Origin: Gautieria morchelliformis
Taxonomy: Eukaryota; Basidiomycota; Agaricomycetes; Gomphales; Gomphaceae
DNA: 64,000 nt
Direction of reading: 5' to 3'
NCBI GenBank assembly: GCA_015179125.1
Contig: WHVA01000388.1
Span: 47,149 to 111,148, forward strand
The notes under the pieces are model-generated. The model worked only from the letters and a program-made list of their open reading frames with translations. It had not been told where the DNA came from and made no database searches. A program made the position numbers and the translations under genes. Positions 33,229-46,309 of the stretch are shown here, piece after piece (the stretch's first letter is position 1; each line of letters begins with the position of its first letter).

Positions 33229-35497
33229 ATGGGCGATGCTTATTTCGACTTGTCTGATGTAGCAGGCGTCAGTGTTGATTTAAGCACGATGACGGATGCA
33301 AATGAGGCTGTAAAGCCACCCTCTAGCTGCACTATGCCTGGCACCTTTTCTACTGCTTCAACCCAGAGAAGCAGGCCGACAGTGGCACCTCGTCGTACAT
33401 CCTCAGCTCCTGACTTGCGCAGTCCTTCAAGCTTTGGGTCGGTCTCACCAGGATCCTCTGCCAGGACCTTTACCGGACAAGGCTCTACTGAATCCTCGCC
33501 ATACTCGCGTTCATCATATTCCCACCACGAGTTTCGTCCGCATGAGCACCACCTACCTCTCCCTCACATCACACCTTTGACCCCATCGCATGATACAGTG
33601 GGATCGCGCAGATCCACCTTTGATCCTACTACGACTACAGGCACTGGACCTGGACCTCCACCTGCCAATACAATAGAAGAAGAAGTCTCTGTGAACGTGG
33701 AAGTTATGGCGCGCAGGCTAGAGGAGATACGGAGAACCCTGTCTAGGCGGAATAGGAGAGGTAGACTGACGTTGCGTGGGTCGTGGGTTGTCATACGGGG
33801 TGTGTTCGGTTATGGGCCAGAAGGGACAGCAGCACGGCGAGAGTCCGTATCCCTGGCAGGGAAGCTCGCCTTTGGCACTGGCCAGGTGAGATCTACGGGC
33901 CCGTATCGCACTTCTCTGACAGTAGAATGGTTTCTGGTAGATCGCAGCCACAATTGCACTCTTATCCATTGGCGCTCACGTCACAAGCCCGACTGATAGT
34001 CCACTCACTGAATGGCAGGCGTGTCAACGCCCGCTAGGGGCGTGGTGCTCGATATGGTGCGTGCGCGTTGTTCTCGGCTGTCTCATGGCCGTCTGGGGAT
34101 ATCGAAGGAAAGCGGCGCGACTCGCTGAGGTTGCAGGGTTAGTTTAGATATTAACCTGACTTGATTCATTACCTGACACCTCTGCTTTCGTATAGACGTG
34201 TAGACCCGCTCGAGCCTAATAGTGCAACATCAGCGCATGCCGAGGCGCCAGCGACTGTTGGCACTCGGAATGGTCTTACCCGTTTCACCCAAGTGCGCCC
34301 TAATCCCCAGGTTTCAGAGGCAGTATTCTCCCGGTCAGTCATGGTAGTTCAGACACAATTGCCCCTGAATTCTAACTGTATCTAGGTTGACAACAGTGCT
34401 TTCATTGCTCTCTTTGGTGTGGTTTATTACCGCTCATATCCTGGCTTACACATCTATCCACACATGCCGTCTCTCTTCGCCGCATCTTTGGTGGCTTACA
34501 TTCGGTATCATATGTATTGGATACCTCGTCATTGTTGAAGTCATTGTAGTCGCCTTTCTGGTTTTCATTTTGGGCCCCTTGATCTTTGTATGTCCACAAC
34601 ACTGCTTAGATTCTCTTTGTATCCATTCTGACGGTTTACAAGGTCGGTCTCAACATCGTCCTGATATGCATGGGACGCCATCCACTGCGACACCCTGCCT
34701 ACATCAGTCCTGAGGTCGGGAAACTTCCCGTCAGAGCAGTTGACCAAATACCGCTTGTTCTTTATATCCCAGCTCCCAAGGAGACACCAGGTAGCCAAAA
34801 CTTGTCACAGCGTCCATCTTCTCTGTCTACTCCGAGATTGACTGTTCCGGAGCCTGCGCACATTCATTCGTACCCTCCAGAGCCCGAAAGGGTACCCGTT
34901 TCTCATACCTCTGGATCTGGTACCCGGGTGCATTCGCGATCCAGGCGGCTGTTTACGTTCCGGAGGATTCGCCTGAAAAAAAAGCGTACTCTAGATGACG
35001 ACAATGGGAAAGAACAGCAGCTAAAACCGTCAAATGGAGAAGAAGGATCTCGTTATGAAGACAAGTGGGAGAAGGGTGAATATCCATTTGTCAAATTAGA
35101 AGACAATCGGGCAGCGTGTGCCATATGCCTCTGCGACTTTGACGAGCCTAGAAGAGTACGGTATTCTTTTGACAGTAAGCCACCTGAAGCCCTCGATCAA
35201 GTGGAGAAGGGTCTCGGAGACGAGGGTATCCACGCTGAGACGGAGGGGGAGTTGAGACTGACCGATGCTGGCGAGGGCGCGCAACCATTGAGGCTTCTTG
35301 ATTGCGCCCATGTATTCCATGTAGGTTAGGTTTCTACCTTGCGCATTCGTTAACCTGACCACCCACTGCAGAAAACATGTTTGGACCCTTGGCTCACTGA
35401 AGTATCGGGTCGATGTCCTGTATGCCAAAAACCGGTGGAGGTGAAAGAGGCGCCAAAGAACAGACGGACTTATTGGTGGGGTAGACGACGAGGTTGA
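33229..35497 (+). CDS. Multi-pass membrane RING-H2 protein (putative E3 ubiquitin ligase)
   Basis: A long Ser/Pro/Thr-rich N-terminus (33229-33890) is followed by exons encoding hydrophobic segments: around WCVRVVLGCLMAVWGY (34040-34100) and between 34387 and 34620 (SLLSLVWFITAHI, FGIICIGYLVIVEVI). Then comes a basic region and the RING: CAICLCDFDEP (~35116), LLDCAHVFH, and after the intron 35321-35371 KTCLDPWL...CPVCQKP (~35372-35440), a C3H2C3 pattern. Such proteins transfer ubiquitin from an E2 at ER or endosomal membranes. The RING splice is certain. The other exon boundaries (introns near 33890, 34140-34195 and 34330-34390) are approximate, and the true start could be farther upstream. 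Confidence 0.82.
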
Positions 35498-37626
35498 GAG
35501 TAACAGTCGTGTTTTCGCTTGCTATCAACATGCATAGCCCAAAGTATTTGTCTTACGCTAGTGTAAGGAGTCAGCCATTCTGCTGCCACCCACATTGTAG
35601 ACTCGATACATGATATATATATATAGTGTACTTCTCCCAATATTACAATAAGTATGTCCTTCATGCGTCGTTATAAAGTTGAGGCTGAATACTCTCGGAG
35701 ACTCCATTCCATGGCAGGCCAAGATTACTGTAAATATGATAAACTTAAAAATATATAGAAAAAAGCATCATGTCAAATCCTTCATTTTGTGGGTTTATAG
35801 ACTAGATCTAGTTGCGCCCCATGCATGTCCGTAACTCATGTCTAAGCGGCCGCTGACGCTGGAATTTCAAGTTCATGTTCATGATGCCGTCCCAGCAGTA
35901 CCAGGCACCGTCCGCGACGCCGGACGACATGCAAGGGTACTGGCCATGGACTCCTTCGTGGACATGGACGAAAAGTGCGTCCGGTGGGATCTGGCACTGT
36001 GGCTCGCGTGAGATCTGGTGGGATCGGGATACCAAATTCTCTTATTCCTGATACTTTTTCCCAAACCAGCCAGAATTGAATTGCGAAAACATCGAAGAAA
36101 AGCTCCGTGAATCTGCGAACTTGACTTAGGTCGATATATCAGGGGTTTCGTCGAAGTTGAAAATTGACATACGCCAAGTCATTTCGAGCCCAGCCGGCGT
36201 ATAAAGTATTTCGTTTCCCCGAAGTTCTCTCAACGTCACCCACCTATGCCATCGCTAGTTCACTACACGCAAAGTCGCCCCCCTGTTGTCTCCGTTGATT
36301 CTAGTTTGATCTCGTGTATCACTGCACTCCTGGCCATGTATCTCAGCAGCCTCTGTGTGCTCGCTCGATAGCGTAGCTCTCTGGCTCCACAGTCGCGGGA
36401 CTCACCTCGCGTTATGCACTTGCGTGATCCCGAGATCGTGCCGTCAGCAGCTTTAGTGCTCGGAGGCCTCCGCTGTGCACTCCCGCTCCGCCGTCTCTCT
36501 TTTCTGTCTCGCGCGCAATGAGCCCTCTATCCTAGCCGTTGGTCCCTGATTTCTTGCTTCTGGCACCTGCCCTGTCCTCTGCCTCTGCACTAGTCTCGGA
36601 ATGAGCATCACCTGGCCCCCGCGCGCGCTCCACGCTAAACGCCAAACGTCCCTCAGCCAGCAGCAAATGTCTGAATGCGAGGTTGACGTTCACCGTAGTG
36701 GTTAGCAGTAATACGAGGTATCCTGCGTTGGATGGTGAGTAGCTGTGCATCTTTACTCACGTTGTATCCCTCCGCTGCAGGTTCTACCTATACTCAACAC
36801 CGCGTGTAACGAGTCGGGCCTCATAATCAACCGCGTTGCATTTCAGAGGGTATGTTCGTGCCGTCCGTTGTATACATCGTGCATATATATGTATTATACT
36901 GACGTTTTCCCTTTCCTTTCTCACCTCTTCTGCGTGCCCCCCTTCCCCCTCATTTCTCCTGATTCATTCTTGGCTAGGATTCGGGGTTGCCGCGGGACTT
37001 GGCGATGTATGGATACAGGATAGCGGTAGGTAGCATAGTGACTAGTTGACCCTTCTAGCTGCTGGTCTGGTCTGGTTGTGTATGCAAAATATATTATATT
37101 TTCAACCATTAAATGAGACCAGAATCCATATGGTGCGCCAGCTAGATCCAGCCATCCCTCGAAGCAAATCTGCGATTGGCCCCGTTGGTATAGGCTCAAT
37201 TATCTGGCGACGTCCGGCGAGTGCGGGGAGGGGAGTCCATATCTCACCATATCTAGCCACATGTACAATTGGTTGACTATTTCGCCGGTTAGTTCGCTGC
37301 TCACTCCACCTCTCTATCGAAGGCTTGAGTGTCTGAAAGGATGCTTCGTGGTTAGTGCGACACGTCAGAGCCCTGTTACATAAAGGACCTGTAGATGAAT
37401 TCACGGTGACATGTGATCCCCAGGCCAGGCTACTAGTAGCCGAATAACATAGTCTAATTTACAGTGATTATTTTATCGTTAGCATCAAGGAATCAGCTAT
37501 GAAATTTGAAAGCTGAGGCCGAGCTCTGACGTTGGTACGTGCAAGCTATCCAGGCGGGTACTGAGACATAGCAACCCCCGCCATCGTACGTGATATTGAC
37601 GTCCTTCAGCGTATCAGACGTATCCT
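35498..37626. other. Long intergenic region, no gene recognised
   Basis: About 2.1 kb without a convincing coding region. A 75-codon minus-strand frame (35808-36035) with clustered His/Cys/Trp residues matches nothing I recognise. ATATATATATAG at 35614 and a TATA box at 36200 are visible. Composition is host-like, and no TIR or LTR ends were found. Confidence 0.45.
36200..36207 (+). promoter_or_regulatory. TATA box without an assigned gene
   Basis: TATAAAGT sits ~45 bp upstream of an ATG at 36246 that opens only a ~42-codon frame. It could serve the HSP20-domain gene through a long spliced leader, a non-coding transcript, or an unrecognised multi-exon gene. Confidence 0.3.
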
Positions 37627-39597
37627 ATGTCGATACAGACGCTCAGGCGTGACACTACGAGATTGAGCATAGGCTCGACCTTTCCATCACCGGTAATTAC
37701 AGTAGAAGAGTCGTTCACACCACTTTCATCAGAGTTACAGTTAGAGCTCCAACAACAAAATATGATCACGAACAGCGCCGTGGATCTCAGGGAAAGCCAC
37801 CCGTCGCGCTATTGCATCAACCTGATCGTGACGATTGTGTACACCTATGTGCCTTGGAGCTTTGAGCGCTTGTGCTCCACACTTACCATATACCAAGCAA
37901 CTTTGTTCCCCAACCGCCTTGACGTTCCCCAACACCCCTTCCCTACTACGACTGTGGTTCCCCTGCATTTCATCGTCTAGCATCCTTATCTATGCCCTCT
38001 GATTCTCTATCCTTATTGACTGACGTGCCTGTCGACACTCCACCTCTATCCCCTTCAAGGTCGCCTTCTTCGACCCATGCCACACGTTCCAGCGTTGCTT
38101 GCTCGAATTTGAGCCTTAGCCTTGGGGAATCCACCTCCCGTATGTCGAAAGCACGCTTCTATCCACCAAATTCACATGAATCGACTGAGAGCTTTGACTC
38201 TCATCTTACTTCTCGTAAATTCGCTCATGACGACGTAATATTCACCGGCGCACGGGAGAGGGATATTGAAGAAGAACTTGACGTGGATATGATGCCAGAT
38301 AATGATGATCGTGGTCGGTCTAGGCAGGACACCCGCCCCGACCACCAAACTATCCTGCAAAATCGGCCCCTGCTGCCTCGTCAAGGGTCTTATTCAAAAC
38401 GTCACGCGTCATTCGACACACCTCGAGAAATCCCATTCCCGCGTGGATATTTGTCTTCCTCTGTCAATCCGTTGCCTGGGCATGCCTTCCCCTCCGGAGA
38501 GCTACTGCAGGAACACTCAACCAGCGTCGCAGGAGATGCTCAAGAACCCGAGCGTCAGTGCGAAATCCAGACAGGGATAGAAGCCGATCATTCTCTCAAT
38601 ACTCCAGGTAGTAGTAAAAGTAGCGACTTTCCTCCAGTTGGCCGACCAGTCACTGAGCGTTCTTCGGCTTCTCTACCCCTGCCTACCTCTATGCCGTACT
38701 CTTCATTACCGCCTATTATCCCTTCAGGGTCGCCACCGAGATATGAAAACCCGCGGCCAGTGCCCTTGATACCAAAGTCATTCATGAATGGCTTAGAGTC
38801 AGGTATCCAGTCTTCCGTGACGTCCCCTCCACGGATATATCCGCTCAAACCGCCAACGACAAAAGTTGAAAAGTTGTCTAGTTCACCTTCTCGATTACGA
38901 GAACAATCGCCCTCACCTCCGTTTTTAGTGGACGAAAACGACGCAAATGAACCTAGCGGTCCTCCGACTTCTCATGTGAATGCTGCGTACGACTCGAGAT
39001 CTCACAACTCCCTACCACCGCCGCAAAAAAACTCTTCTGTCCCATTTCCCTTATCCTCACCTTCACGCCCAATCTCTCTTCCCCATTCACTGAATGACAG
39101 CGCGTTCATGTCAAAGCCGCATGTAGGGGGGGCTTTCGTTCCCCCGCCTCAACCCCCAACCATTTTGACCCCTCCTCTGCCGTCATCTGCAGATGAGGAG
39201 GAAATCCGAAAGCGTGCTCCTTACGAACCGTTTCTACCACGTGATCAGCCTCCGCCGGACCATACATACATTGCAGTTGAGACGGTGCCATCGGAATACA
39301 GGCTCTTAGTTCGATTGCCGGGATTTCAGCGCGATTCAATGTTTGTCGTTGTCCTATGCCATATTTTATCTTATACTTAATTTTTACCATACTAGTACCC
39401 TGGCAATGCGCCGACGCCGCATATTGCATGTTGTTGCGGACAATTGGAGTGATGGTGGTGGTCATTTTGAGCGTCGAATCTCGTTCGGATATGATGCCGA
39501 CCTCGCGAGTGTTCGCGCCGAGTTTGATGGCGAGATATTGAGGATCATCATCCCGAGACGGACACTGCCTACCTTGTACGCACAGGCTACAACGTGA
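37627..39597 (+). CDS. HSP20/alpha-crystallin-domain protein with long disordered N-terminus
   Basis: The C-terminal domain reads YRLLVRLPGFQRDSITLAMRRRR, here as YRLLVRLPGF and DSITLAMRR across the intron 39341-39395, then VVADNWSDGGGHFERRISF and EILRIIIPRR. This is an alpha-crystallin-like beta sandwich ending near 39597. Residues before it (from 37992) are Ser/Pro-rich and disordered. An upstream frame (37627-37980: MSIQTLRRDTTRLSIG, ESHPSRYCINLIV) overlaps in another phase. The phase change falls near 37950, where HPFP in one frame meets YYDCGSPAFH in the other, so one base appears missing or a non-standard splice is used. The protein is probably a basidiomycete-specific chaperone-like factor. 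Confidence 0.7.
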
Positions 39598-40527
39598 CTC
39601 TGCCGGCCAATCTAGACTCGCGGACGCCGAACACTCGTTGGGTCAAGTCTCCAGACAAGAATATTCCCATGCACACTACAACTCCAATGCACCGCATATA
39701 CCTCATCACCAATACGGCAATTATTCCAGCATCGCATTTGTATATCCATCAGTTGTTTGCTTTTATTAAGCCACTAACACACGCCGATATCCCTGCATTC
39801 TCACATAATGTTCACGACGTGCCATCTCGTCCTCACTTATTCCGTCTCTGCAACTGTCTATTTTCGGAATGTCTCCCCTTCTCGCTCTCTGTCGACTTGT
39901 CTTTGAGCTCCAACTCTGTATAGCCTTGCACCCCACCACCCTTTTCTTCTCTTGGCGTTTCGTCGTAAGACCACGAATTGCAACAACACATCAATATCAC
40001 CATGTATTATCACCCGTCTATAAAAAGCGACATCGTACTGGGATAGTATATGCCACTTAAGTTGACCGGATTTGTGCAATTACTCGGCATCCTACACTTC
40101 GGGGGTTGTTAAGCGCACTGTCCTGCATCTTTATGCATGTAATGGTCTAAGTATACTTTGGTCCGGCGCTGGAATTATCTAGCTGTTACTGGTACAGTAC
40201 TCACCTGCACCGCCCCACACAAATCCTTTTGGCCAAGTCAGTAATACTGTAATAGTCACTACAGGCCATCTTTAATGGTAACCCTATCATGCGAGGATTC
40301 CCTTGCTCGCCAAGGAAAAGCTGGTGCCCATGCCTGGCATGTCAATGGTGGTGGCCCTGCATGTCACGGGGTGTGGGCACACGCTATCACGGGCGCGTGC
40401 TTGGCTGAGATTCAATCTAATAAATTGGATGATCAGTGCCAATTCAGAATTCGAAGCGAGTGCTGAGGCCTGAGGGTTTATAACAGCATATCAGAATGCC
40501 ACAGCGCCCTGCACCACAGTCTTCACC
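39598..40527. other. Intergenic, no gene recognised
   Basis: Pyrimidine-rich downstream of the HSP20 gene. No coding frame with family features. GTTTATAAC (40477) lies ~50 bp upstream of the next start codon and is a weak TATA candidate. Confidence 0.4.
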
Positions 40528-42974
40528 ATGCGCTACTCATTCTCCAAGTCGCTGAGGAGGTCAACTCGAGGGCCTGTGGTCGTCGATTCGGAGAAGACTC
40601 CGCTCGCTGACGGTAATGATGAGTCCGCGGTGGTTACTCTTCACGTGCCACTGCCCGCCCTTACCTTGAAGATCAAAAAAGTAGACCATGTCTATAGCCG
40701 GTGGTCAAAGAAATGGAAGTATCAGACCTCTGGCTCTAATGCAATCCCCGAACCCATGTCTCTGTCCCCGGACGGCAACGATGATTCTTGGCAGCAGTTT
40801 TGCTTCGTCGTGGTCAGGGAGATCCCCCGTCGTGAGGCCCTGGAGCCGTACTTTCAAATTGTAGTCAAGAGCCCGTATCTTCTTAAAGCCTGCAAGGACG
40901 TGATTGGCGAAGTTGAAGGGATCTCTTGGAACAACACCCTGCCCGTGGTGCGACGCCACACGTTCTGCCCGCTTGGAGATTGTGATGCTAACACACGACA
41001 GCTGGATCCTAAGCTATTGTTGGCTTTTTTCCCCAGGTTTCAAGCGTACCGGAATGAGCTGAAAGCCAACGCCAAGACTACGGGAGAAGATGCGAATGTG
41101 GTAGCAACGCTGGATGTCCTTATCGACTATTTCCGCAAAGATTATGGCTCCACACTTGCCGCCATCGAGAATCTAACTTCCCATGCTGAGATCACGTTCG
41201 ATCTGCTGTACGCCATCCTTGTACCCCGGACGATTATGATCACGACGAATCCTGTCACGAAAGAGCTGCAAGCGCTGCAACTGGTCTTGGCGACTAAGAC
41301 AACAGCCGGGTCGGGAATGCCTATTTACGAGTTGATCCTCGAGGCCATCGACGTAGACGACGCCGTCTCTAACGTAACGGCCTTTGCAAGGACTCAGAGT
41401 CGAATGATTATGACTCCCTTCCCTGGTACCATCAAAGTCACCTCGTTGGATGCTTATCCTATCCAATATCATCCAAGAGAAGCAGATGTTCGCCAGACTC
41501 TATTGGCTCGAGCAAGGAAGTGGACTGGCTTTGCACACGGCATTCACCATATGTATTACAACGGAACTGGTGCATATAGAGAACATGGCTGTAAAATCAC
41601 CAAATATAATGTAAGTATGTACCGTCTTGCGAACTCTCCAGACTGATGGTTTGGTAGGTGGCTTCTCGAGTTATGATCGACAGAGGTACCCGTTATGACT
41701 CGCGGCATGGAATGTATTGCTGACGTTGCCGGTAGGGAACTTTAAGAAGTTTAACCTCAACTATCCGTACCCATTGTATAAGTCTGCGGCACCAGCACCC
41801 CTAGCAGACGAAGATTCGGATGATTTGTTTCCCACTAGCGGTCAGTCTTGCAAGGTGTCTGATGAGTTGTATATTCATGTTTATCCACCAGTGCCTGTGC
41901 GTCGAGGGAGACTCCGCAATAGACATCACTTTTTCCCAGACTTCCATGCCGATGTGGAGGACAAAGAGAAGCGGGAGACTGCAGAGCTGACGGATGAAGA
42001 GCTGCTCATCGCCTCCCCGATTCTGTATGCATTCAGTTTATCAGACAAGTTATGGTGTAAGTGTGCGACTATTAATTGCATTAGACGACTGACATTAGCC
42101 GCCCAGTGGAGCTCAACGTAACAAAGGTAGAAGAGATCGAATGGAATGAAGAGGCATTCTCCAACCTGGTGCTCCCATCGGACAGGAAGACACTGCTCAA
42201 ATCACTCGTGGAGGCGCACAACGCGGGGATGGTCTTTGATGACTTTATCCAGGGAAAAGGACGTGGTCTCGTCGTCAATCTATTCGGCCCCCCAGGGGTA
42301 GGCAAGACATTATCGGCAGAGGCAACAAGCGAACGTGAGTAACTGTGGAGCAGGGCGCATACGTACTGACGCGGTGACTTGGTGACTTGGTGATGTTTTC
42401 AGACGTCAAACGGCCACTGTACGTGGTGGGCGCCGGTGATCTAGGGACTAGGGCAGCAGAGCTCGATCCGGCACTTCAGCGTATCTTTGAGGTGGCGACA
42501 TCGTGGAAGGCCATTGTGTTGATTGACGAGGCCGATGTTTTCTTGGAACAGAGGAGTCTGCACGACCTGGAGAGGAACGCGATGGTTGCCGTGTTTCTTC
42601 GCCATCTGGAGTACTATCCCGCGATACTTTTCTTGACTACTAACCGTGTGAAGACGTTTGACGAGGCATTCCTGTCGCGCATACACATCGCGCTGCATTT
42701 CCATGCGCTTCCCGCGGAGGCGCGTCGTGCGGTGTGGACGGCATTCCTGGGAAAAGCGGGGGTGGAGATCGGGCAGGGGGGAGTGTCAGGAGCGCAACTG
42801 GAGAGACTCGTCGAGCGTGACCTGAATGGCCGGCAGGTGAAGAACGCTACGAGGACGGCGGGATCCCTTGCGATGAGCCGGGGAGAGACCCTGTGTTATG
42901 GGCACTTGACTGAGGTGCTGGATGTGATGGACAAGTTCTCAGCTGAATTTGCGGAGATGAGGGAAGATTCATAG
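40528..42974 (+). CDS. AAA-type ATPase with N-terminal DUF7025-like domain
   Basis: Exons 40528-41610, 41658-41685, 41736-42054, 42099-42334, 42402-42974. The N-terminal half (GIHHMYYNGTGAYREHGC, then VASRVMIDRGNFKKFN across two introns) matches the domain that precedes AAA modules in many filamentous-fungal proteins. The single AAA module has Walker A GPPGVGKT (~42289), Walker B AIVLIDEADVFLE (~42513), sensor-1 FLTTNR (~42633) and SRIH with a candidate arginine finger (~42675). All catalytic motifs are present, so it should hydrolyse ATP. Its substrate is unknown. The relationship to other fungal AAA proteins rests on domain order only. Confidence 0.87.
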
Positions 42975-43456
42975 ATTGCTGGACGTGTAAGAAATGTAAA
43001 GATATCGTGGATTGTCAAAGGGCGGGAGAACATGACATGAATTAATCAGCGCAAACCTCCTAATTGCGCAGGCAGCGTGAGAAGTCTAGGGTTGGATGCC
43101 ACGATCGATCGTGCCCTCGCCGGCCACCGGCGACCCAGCCTCCCAGTAGTTTCCGAATGAGCTCACAGCAGATCCCCAGCCCCTCGCAGAAAGCGGAGTT
43201 GTGGTTCTGGCTCATCCAATGGGCAAATGGTTGCAGACGCCAAAACCGCAAGAACCACGGGCAATCTGAAAGCGGCGTCCCGGCGTGGACAGCTTGCCGC
43301 TCATAGATCATCTTTTTGGCATGCATGGCGTCACGATGCCCCGGGCTTCAAGGGATCGGCGCCTCATTGGGTGATGGCACAGTTTTCGCTCCCTCACCTC
43401 ACTCGTGTTTCCCGCTCGACCTCTTAAACGTCTAGGTCTGGAAAGGATCTCCAACT
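42975..43456. other. Intergenic, no gene recognised
   Basis: 482 bp between two plus-strand genes. Contains GGCATGCATGGC and a CT-rich stretch before the oxidase start. No clear TATA box was seen. Confidence 0.4.
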
Positions 43457-46309
43457 ATGACGCCCTCGACGTCCTGTGTCCTTCTCGTCCTTCTGGCCGC
43501 GACGTTTGCGTCTGCTGATCCCGGACAACCAACCGCGTCAGGAACGCCAGGCCAGTTCCAGCTAGTGGGAAACAGTCTGGTCAGCGCCCAGCAGGTCCAA
43601 TATCCCACATCAGTTCTCAGCCGTCTCTGCAAACTAATACGGTCTTGTTTCTGATTGACCCCAGGCTTTCCTTGGAACGCCTAACAAGGTCTACATCATA
43701 GACAAGGTAGAGAACAACCCGCAAACTATCAATGGCCATCCCGCATGGGCTTCAGGTGCGTGAATAGTTGGTATGCCTCACGCATACTCATAGTTGCGAA
43801 GAATATGCTCTCGATTCCAATACCGCGCGTGCCATGGACATCGTCACGAACACCTTTTGTGCGGGGGGCAACGTTCTGGCCAACGGGACATGGGTCAATG
43901 TAGGCGGGAATCAGGGTGTCACCTTTGGCGGCAACACAGATCCAAGTCAGACTGGTGGTGGACCATACGACGATCCTGATGGTGGACAATCGTACGTCCC
44001 TCATCTTGTCTTGAAAATAGTCTTTGTCAGGCTCATCCTGTGACACAGCATCCGGTCCGTTTTCTACACTGTCCTGAGAAGAGTGCTCTCTTTACTTTTT
44101 ATCACAGGCTTTTAGATCCTTGCGATGACGAATCATGCAATTGGGTCGTCAATCCCGCTCTTTCTATGACAACGCGGCGGTGGTATCCCACAGTCGAAAC
44201 CTTGGAGGATGGATCCCTCATCATCGTACGTATCTCTCAGTCCCTTTACGTACAGCTCTAACATGAAATTCCCAGGTTGGGGGAGATCGTCAGTATTTCC
44301 TTTTTTTACATTCATTTTGATAAACAACGTTCTCCTTACGCATAATTCTGTCCGTAGAATTCGGAGGTTCGTCACCTGGGTCGTCTAAGAGCTTGTAACG
44401 AAGAGCACTAATCGTCGTCTTAGGGTTCATCAACAGTGCTGGTAACACGAACCCCACCTTTGAATACTTCCCTTCAAGGGGTCCCCCTGTCAACCTGGAT
44501 ATACTTGATTCGACTTTGGTGGGCCAGACTGGGATACAGTCCCAGAACAGCTTATATATACTACCTTGGTTTTCAGCCTGCAAACTTGTTCCCTTTGACT
44601 TGGCTTCTTCCAAGTGGTATGATTGCATTGCACAGGACCTTTCAGACATCGGAGTTAATAGCCCACTTCCACAGGCAATCTCTTCTTGCAAGTGAATTGG
44701 GCGGCCTCCATATTTGCGTACAAGGATAACGCCTTCTCTGGCACGGAGAACCCCATTGCTAATATCCCCGGTGCAGTAAGGTAATTATGACCTTCGGGTT
44801 GCCTATGTTTGCTTGCCTCATTACTGTCAATAGGACTTACCCTGCAAGTGCATCTTCGGCTATGCTTCCGCTTACTCCGCAAAACAATTGGACAGCTACA
44901 ATACTCTTCTGCGGCGGTACCGTCAGTCGTATGACTCCAGGAGCTGCTGCATGTGCTCATTTATGTGTTAGAACTTGCAACCCGATCAATGGAGTACCGA
45001 TTGGAACGTCGCACAGTGGGTGTTTCAAATCATTGAGACATGGCATGCTCGCCAACACGTACTCGTCTTACAGGTATCCTTCCTCGGATAGTTGCGTAAA
45101 CATTACGCCCGACGTGTCGACTAACTGGGTGACGGACGATGCGCTTCCACATGGCCGTGTCATGGGCAGCTTTGTTTTCATGCCGAATGGCAAACTCTTT
45201 CTGGTGAACGGTGCCGGCACTGGTGCGTTTATGAGTATGTATTTGTGCCCTCGATGTCGATTGATTTGGATTCTAGGCGTCGCTGGTTACGGCAACGATA
45301 GTCCGTGTGATTCCGCTCATGGCGTTAATATGCTGACAGGAATTATTAGGCTGGGCTATCGGTCATAGTTACGCTGATCATCCCGTATTTCAGCCTTACG
45401 TGTACGATCCCAACGCGCCTTCCGGTTCAAAGTTTTCGTCCGCCGGACTCTCCGCAGCCAGCATCCCACGCTTGTACCACAGCACCGCTCTTCTACTGCT
45501 TGACGGTTAGAATTTCCATTGCTCTCTGTGACGTTACCTCATAGCTCTTCGAAGGTTCTATCTTTATCTCTGGATCAAATCCAAACCCTGACTACACCGT
45601 TGGACCCGGCGTCACATACCCAACGGACTACCGTGTGGAACGCTTCTTCCCTTCGTATTACAATCAGCGTCGGCCACAGCCCTCGGGGTTGCCCACGCAG
45701 TTGACGTACGGCGGTGCCTACTTCAATGTATCGCTGTCTTCGACAGACTTGGGTGGAAGCACGGCAAATCTCAAGAATACAACTGTTGTGGTCATCAGAC
45801 AAGGCTTCTCGACTCATGCCATAGTTCGTAGATGTCATCTGAAGACAGACCCACGACTGACGTCCCGTCGCTAAGGCTATGGGTCAACGTTTTGTACAGC
45901 TCGACTCATCGTACACCGGAAATTCTGATGGGAGCGGCACCCTCCACGTGAGCCAGTTACCCCCCAATGCAGCCATCCTTGCCCCGGGTCCCGCATGTAC
46001 GAGACTCACAATATGTCACTTGCCCTTGCTCTTGCTAAGCCAGTCATAGATATCTTTGTCGTCGTCAATGGCGTGCCAAGCATTGGTGTTCCAGTCATGT
46101 GTGGATCTGGCCAGATAGAGACACAGAACACGCTTGCTGTTGCGCCGTTACCTTCGTCGAGTCTGCCATCTAGCGGCAACAGCGCCACCCCATCGACCTC
46201 CCCCGCTGAGACTCATAAAAATGAGGCAAACGCTTTCGCTCCCAATCCTTACTTGGTACCCTTCACTTTGTTAGCCGCTGCTTTGGCTTTTATCTTGGAA
46301 TGGCGTTAA
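43457..46309 (+). CDS. Glyoxal oxidase-like copper radical oxidase, GPI-anchored
   Basis: Extracellular AA5 oxidase that oxidises aldehydes or alcohols and yields H2O2 for peroxidases. Signal peptide: VLLVLLAATFASA. Splicing at least 15 short introns gives a continuous protein. Catalytic residues are all visible: Cys in NTFCAGG (~43852), radical Tyr in RRWYPT (~44176), Tyr-His in RLYHST (~45470) and the axial His in FSTHA (~45810). Other family blocks: GGQSIRLLDP, GGFINSAGNTNP, PLTPQNNWTATILFCGG, SCVNITPDV. Exons include 6-nt (44049-44054), 13-nt (44276-44288) and 9-nt (44358-44366) segments. The C-terminus has a Ser/Pro/Thr stalk and a hydrophobic tail (LVPFTLLAAALAFIL) fit for GPI attachment. 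Expected substrate range is unknown. Confidence 0.9.

Noticed and set aside
35808..36035. 75-codon minus-strand frame with Cys/His/Trp residues as a host gene
   Set aside because: No recognisable domain, no supporting exons and no promoter on that strand. Left as unassigned.
40528..46309. AAA ATPase and glyoxal oxidase as parts of one functional cluster
   Set aside because: Separate promoters, different compartments and no shared pathway. Adjacency alone is not evidence in this gene-dense island.
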